Shown piece by piece: positions 59,292 through 64,000 of a DNA stretch of 64,000 bases. The DNA comes from Solanum dulcamara. Its lineage: Eukaryota > Streptophyta > Magnoliopsida > Solanales > Solanaceae. The first letter of the stretch is position 1. Each line of letters begins with the position of its first letter. A program made the position numbers and the translations under genes. Under the pieces are notes generated by a model. It ran no database searches. It had not been told where the DNA came from and was given only the letters and a program-made list of their open reading frames with translations. The stretch spans positions 14,670,756 to 14,734,755 of the forward strand of contig NC_077248.1 in the NCBI RefSeq assembly GCF_947179165.1, given 5' to 3'.

Positions 59292-60400
59292 CCAACTCTA
59301 AATCAAGATAACCTACTCCATATCATCTCAAAGCAATCGGTGTCCAATGTATCCACCTCAACGACATCAAACCAATCAATCAAAGATCTACACCACTTAC
59401 CATACAATGCCTCAAATGGATCCATCTGAATGCTGAATGATAACTATTTTAGGCAAACTCCGCTAAGGGAAAATACTAATCGTAATAGGCACCAAAGTCA
59501 ATCATACATTCCCGAACCATTCCCTCCAATATCTGAATGATCCGCTCAGATTGTCCATCAATAGGGGATGAAAATTTATACTCATGTCCAACTGATTGCC
59601 AAAACAATGATGTAGATCTCTCCAAAAGTGTTAGGTGAACAGTGAATCTTAGTCAGAAACAATAGAAATAGGCACTTCGTATGATCGAACTATCTAGCTA
59701 ATATAAATTTAAGCCAACTTCTCATCTATGTACTTTATCGTGACCAAAATGAAATGGGCGGACTTGGTCAATCAATAAACAACTATCCAAATAGAGTCAT
59801 AAACACCCATGAAAGTTGGATAATCAACCACAAAATCTATGGTGATACGCTTCTACTTCCAAGTAGGGATGAGAATCATCTGAGACATACCACCAGGTCG
59901 CTGATGCTCACATTTGACCTATTGGAAAGTTAAGCATCTATCCACAAACTCCACAATGTCCTTGTTCATACTGCACCACCAATAATGCTGACTCAAGTCA
60001 TGGCACATATTAGCCTCTCTTGAGTGAATAGAATACCCCAAACAATGGGTCTCCTCTAAGATTAATCAAACGAGCTCACGCACTGTGGGTACATAAATCC
60101 TGCCTCCAATCCTCAACACTCCCTCAAAATCGAGCACCACCTCCTTAGCTTCACCTCTGAACACCTTGGCTCTAATGATAAACAACTTCTCATCCTCAAA
60201 CTGTCCCTTACAGATCTGCTCAACTAAAGAAGAATATGCATCCACAAATGCAAGAACACCACCACCCTCGAAAATCTACAACTAAACAACGTTATTAGCT
60301 AGCCTCTGAATATCTCTAGCCAACGATCGCTCCTCAAATAGAATAGGGGAAAGATTCCCCATGCTAGAAGTCTTCCTACTCAAGGCATCAACTACCACAT
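59292..60400 (-). pseudogene. Gypsy integrase remains
   Basis: Reading on the minus strand in changing frames: an HHCC zinc-binding region around 59935-60110 (CMNKDIVEFVDRC-type pattern), the core around 59760-59870, and EQSDRIIQILEGMVREC near 59505-59545 next to the catalytic Glu. Stops are frequent and no frame exceeds 60 codons, so the call rests on motif order between RNase H and chromodomain. Confidence 0.65.
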
Positions 60401-60468
60401 TGAACTTCCTGGATGATATAAGATAGTTATAGCGTAGTCCTTTAACAACTCAAGCCATATATGGTATC

Positions 60469-60852
60469 TCAAGTTGAGATCCCTCTGATGGAATATATAT
60501 TAAAGGTATGATGATCGTTGAAGACCTCATAATGAAAGCCATACAAGTAGTGGCTACATAGATTTAACACATATACCACAGCCGCCAACTCTAAATCATG
60601 AGTATGGTAATTCTTCTCATGATCCTTCAATTGTCTAGAAGCGTAGGTAGTTACTTTCCCTTTTTGCATCAATACTCCACCTAAACTAACTATAGAAGTA
60701 TCACAATACACATTAAATCCCACACCCTCCTTGGGTAGAGTCAAGACAAGAGCCGAAGTCAATAAGGTCTTGAGCTTTTGAAATCTCACCTCACACTCAT
60801 CAGACCAATGGAAACCCATTGTTTTCTGAGTCAATCTAGTTAATAAGGCCAC
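60469..60852 (-). pseudogene. Gypsy RNase H remains
   Basis: A 127-codon frame: [60 protein letters not shown] and [16 protein letters not shown]. This is the conserved gypsy RNase H/RT-connection region; the end is cut by a frame change where FTDHRSL-type sequence reads FNDHHTFN. Confidence 0.85.
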
Positions 60853-60909
60853 AATAGTAGAGAAACCCTATATGAAACGTCTGTAGTAACCTGTCAACCC
60901 CACAGAACT

Positions 60910-61950
60910 CTAAATTTTTATAAGAGAAATAGGCCTCGTCCAACCTCTAACTGCCTTAATCATGGAATGATCTACTCTAACACCCTCCTTAGACACTAAA
61001 TGTCCTAAAAATGTGACTGAATTAAGCCATAACTCACACTTGGAGAACTTTGCAATGAACTTTTCATCCCTTAACCTTTGAAGCACAAACTTCAAGTGGC
61101 GAACATGATCCTCCTCAGTCTTGGAATACACCAAGATGTCATCAATGTACACGATCATAAAGGAGTCCAAATATGAGCGAGACAATCCATTCATTAACTC
61201 CATGAATGTTGTCAGGGTGTTAGTCAACTCAAAGGACATCACCAAGAACTCATAGTGGACACGAGTATGAAAAGATGTCTTATGGATATTTGATTCCCTA
61301 ATATTCAACTAATGATAACCGGGCCTCAAGTCTATCTCGGAGAATAATTCTGCTCCCTGAAGCTGATTAAACAAATCATCAATATGGGGAAGACGATACT
61401 TGTTCTTGATAGTCACCTTGTTCAACTATCTATAATCGATACACATCCTTATAGACCTATGTTTCATCTTACAAATAAGACCAGAGCACCTTAAGGTGAC
61501 ACACTAAGGCAAATGAGATCTTTGCTCAACAAATTCTATAACTGCTCCTTTAGCTACTTTTACTCTATCGGAGCCATATGGGATGGAGCGATAGAAATAG
61601 GCTTAGTGCTTGGCTCCTAATCAATAGCAAAATCAATATCCTTATTCGGGGGAACTCTTGGAAGGTCAGTAAGGAATACATCGACAAACTCCTGAACCAT
61701 TAGAATTGATCCCATGGAAGGTGGTTCAACACTAGTGTCCCTAATGAAGGACAAATAAGACTAGCACCCTCTATCAATCAATCTCTGAGCACGGAAGAAG
61801 GAAATAACCTTACTAGGGTAGAAACTACTAGTACCCTTTCACTTAATCCTCAAAACACCAGGCATCACTAAGGTCACAGTTTAGCATAACAATCAAGAGT
61901 CACATGATAAAGAGAGAGACAATCCACACCCAAAATAACATCAAAATCTA
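60910..61950 (-). pseudogene. Gypsy reverse transcriptase remains
   Basis: 61308-60910 holds YEFLVMSFELTNTLTTFMEL, the catalytic box YIDDIL, AKFSKCELWLNSVTFLGHLV and KAVRGWTRP. N-terminal blocks (61320-61560) are readable only with stops and shifts, for example IDYRQLNKV-like and RPGYHQL-like pieces near 61310-61440. Confidence 0.83.
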
Positions 61951-61965
61951 TCATTCCCAATATAA

Positions 61966-62220
61966 TCATGTATACCAAGTGTTATACCCTGCCAAAGAAA
62001 TAAGACAGGATCGATACACCTGATCCACCACTAAGGGCTCACCCACGGATGTAGAAACATAAATAGGCATAGGCATATGATCACATATCAAATCAAACCC
62101 AAAAGAAAAATTAGTAGAAACAAAGGAGAATGTATATCCTGGATCAAATAACACAGATGATAATCGATGACAGACTAGGACGATACCTATAATAACTGCA
62201 TCAGAAGCCTCAGCCTCGAG
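61966..62220 (-). pseudogene. Gypsy protease remains
   Basis: SSVLFDPGYTFSFVSTNFSF contains the active-site region as DPGYT, with Tyr in place of the usual Ser of DPGST. It continues PIYVSTSVGEPLVVDQVYRS and ends at a stop near 61966 after GYNTWYT. Confidence 0.78.
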
Positions 62221-62229
62221 TCTCCCTAG

Positions 62230-63682
62230 AAAAGTATAACATTCGGCCTTTTTTCCACATCCAGCTTGAACGACACCTCTACCTCCTCCCTACTGAATGA
62301 TAGCACCACTAGCACCCCTACTAGGAGTACGACCACTTATACTAGTCTAAGCTCTCCCCCGACCTCTGATCGATGATACTGATCCTCTACTCGGAGTTGA
62401 TGAACTAGGCTAGCATCCCCCCCGACCCTATGCAGGATACTTCCATGCAAGGTAACCTGGATCTCCACAATCATAAAAACATCTCTGGGTACATTGTTTG
62501 CTAGGATAATCTGGAGGAACCCGAATAACCACCCCAACCTTTCGGCCTTTGTTGTGAACCATAAGAACCATGACCTACACAGTAGGACCCATAAGGTATC
62601 TGATCACCCCCGGATGCTGGCATAGATGCATGAAATGGTCCTCAATGCTGAAAATACCACCCTATCTATAGGATCCTCTACCTCTAGATGAGGTACTAGA
62701 AACTAACCATATGTACGAGCTCTTTTAGGGTCCCCAAATGCCTCTCACTCCATCAAGTCTGACTCCTTGGTGGAACCCATAATGGACTGGAATGAAGCCC
62801 CCTCACTAGAGGATTTGAACATAACCATACAGATAGAATACGTCAACCCCCTCACAAACCTGCAAATCCTCTCGACCTCATCAGGAAGGATGTTTAAGGC
62901 ATGTCTGAACAACTGGTAGAAATGAGTCTCATACTGCCATCCTATCTCAAATTCTCAAACCTTAACTAGGTCTCCTCTCTCACTCTCTAGGGAATGAAGT
63001 GGTCATAAAAGATACTAGAAAACTTGTCCCATATCACTTGTAGAGATCCAATTGGCCTAGACCCTAAGTAAACTCTCCACCACTCCTTAGATGGACCATG
63101 CAACTGTAGTGTAGCATAACGAATTCCGTTCAACTTGACTAACCCAACTGTCTATAGTATATCTCGACGTATAGTCAGAAACTGATGTGCATCCTCAGTC
63201 TTTCCACCCTAAAACTGAGGTAGATCCATTTGTCTAAACTTCTCATACATGCACTAGTCATCATGGGTCAATATAAGTAAAGGCACACCCTGAGCTCCAT
63301 CTCTCGATAAACCTACACCATCAGCTATAGAACCCGCCGGTGGCTGTCCCACTAGAATTTGACGTTGCTCTAAGGTTTGAGTCTTCATTCTAGTTTGAGA
63401 ACCCTCTATTGTGCCTGTCTGACCACAACCCTATGTAAACTCCTCAGGGACACCCAAGACCCTCAACAAGGTGTCCAAAAGTAATGGTCCAACAACAAAC
63501 TCTAGAGGAATTCGGTCCTCTCTACCATTAACCTCTAGCTCGAGAGAGATACCCCTACAATGACCTCTCATTGGTGCCATTCCATGGGCACAACCTCTTC
63601 CTTTACCCCTAGCTGGGCTCTCAGTAACATACTCAGAGATTGCCTCCCTTCCTCTGGCAGAAATAGCTCCCGTCCTAGCCAT
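62230..63682 (-). pseudogene. Gypsy gag remains
   Basis: Starts MARTGAISARGREAISEYVT at 63682 with a basic/Gly-rich N-terminus (SPARGKGRGCAHG). A stop at 63431 and further stops follow. The core is readable in pieces (MYEKFRQMDLPQF near 63220-63260, LNGIRYATLQLHGPSKEWW near 63065-63130). A zinc knuckle remnant at about 62440-62490 (RCFYDCGDPGYLAWKY) has lost its His and last Cys. Frames at 63560 and 63568 are shadows. Confidence 0.78.
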
Positions 63683-63870
63683 CTGTCAAAAAAAACACGC
63701 GATAATTCAGCACTAGCAAAAGTAACCACGCACGAGAAGAATTGAAAGAACAAAGGAATTTTCCAAACAATCTTTATAGCTTCTCAAAGATAATAAACGG
63801 ATGTCTCTGCTCTGATCTTTGAGACTCTACTAGACTTGGTGTGTACATACGTGAGACCTATGAACCTAAG

Positions 63871-63884
63871 GCTCTGATACTATT
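63871..63884 (-). promoter_or_regulatory. Gypsy primer binding site
   Basis: On the minus strand TAGTATCAGAGC(C) follows the LTR end by a few bases; it differs by one base from TGGTATCAGAGC, the initiator tRNA-Met complement. Confidence 0.75.
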
Positions 63885-63885
63885 T

Positions 63886-64000
63886 TATCACGATCCAAAA
63901 AAGGACATAATGACACTTGCCTTATCCCATAAAGGTAGGTCAGCCTAAAATCTGATTAAAATGGATAAATGCGGAAGTAAAACAGAAATGAAATTTAAAT
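63886..64000 (-). repeat. Gypsy 5' LTR, partial (window end)
   Basis: The 115 bases from 63886 parallel the start of 57020-58747 with scattered substitutions, for example GGTCAGCCTAAAATCTGATT versus AGTCAGCCTAAAACCCGATT. The remainder lies beyond the window. Confidence 0.85.

Larger units (their letters stand above)
57020..64000 (-). mobile_element. Chromodomain Ty3-gypsy element, minus strand, truncated by window end
   Basis: The 3' LTR is at 57020-58747 and the start of the 5' LTR at 63886, both reading TGTCACAACC / TATCACGATCC at their inner border and then closely parallel sequence (CAGAAATGAAATTTAAAT). PBS, gag, protease, RT, RNase H, integrase and chromodomain appear in order on the minus strand. 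Many stops; not active. The left target site (next to 57020) cannot be compared because the other end lies outside the window. Confidence 0.9.

Overview
The window is plant nuclear DNA. Split GT-AG exons, AT-rich spacers, Ty1-copia and Ty3-gypsy retrotransposons, Stowaway, CACTA, hAT and Mutator-type small elements all support this. A 5'-truncated TS-type SINE ending in TTG repeats points to the Solanaceae (nightshade family). No prokaryotic features, CRISPR array or rRNA/tRNA gene were seen.

Layout. 1-6713: AT-rich spacer with small DNA elements (two Stowaways at 867-1119 and 1580-1802, a Mutator-like foldback at 4465-5344, a CACTA-type MITE at 5411-5646). 6714-11621: a hAT-like repeat split by a broken copia element; the copia's zinc knuckle-protease segment lies upside down in front of its own PBS. 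11622-18132: a 1.2-kb foldback with a perfect 9-bp target duplication (12381-13599), a 3.1-kb gypsy solo LTR (13800-16903), another foldback MITE, and a 30-bp palindromic tandem repeat. 18133-33714: a degenerate copia carrying a degenerate chromodomain gypsy (18756-27300) inside its leader. 33715-46930: a bZIP19/23-type gene on the minus strand, possibly with its last exon cut off by a copia (35992-44619). That copia sits at the edge of a SINE target duplication and itself carries a second solo LTR of the 3.1-kb family (40007-43163). 46930-49560: spacer with two MITEs, one splitting a CCA/ATC-rich tract. 49560-53760: a seven-exon ROP/RAC small GTPase gene on the minus strand, the best intact gene in the window, with a Mutator-like foldback (53785-54745) about 200 bp upstream of its ATG. 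54755-57019: spacer and a dead RING-H2 (ATL-type) pseudogene. 57020-64000: a minus-strand chromodomain gypsy that runs off the right end.

Host genes are few. The ROP protein is a membrane-anchored signalling switch with all G motifs and a CSIL prenylation box. The bZIP gene encodes a zinc-deficiency-type regulator with its Cys/His zinc-sensor stretch intact, but the invariant basic-region Arg is Cys and there is a frameshift near the C-terminus, so it is probably a decaying or altered paralogue. Everything else with coding signal is retroelement remains carrying stops and frameshifts.

I saw no convincing undescribed gene system. The most unusual items are the altered bZIP gene with a retroelement in its probable last intron, the rearranged copia at 6750-11090, and the set of long foldback elements with readable 9-bp duplications.
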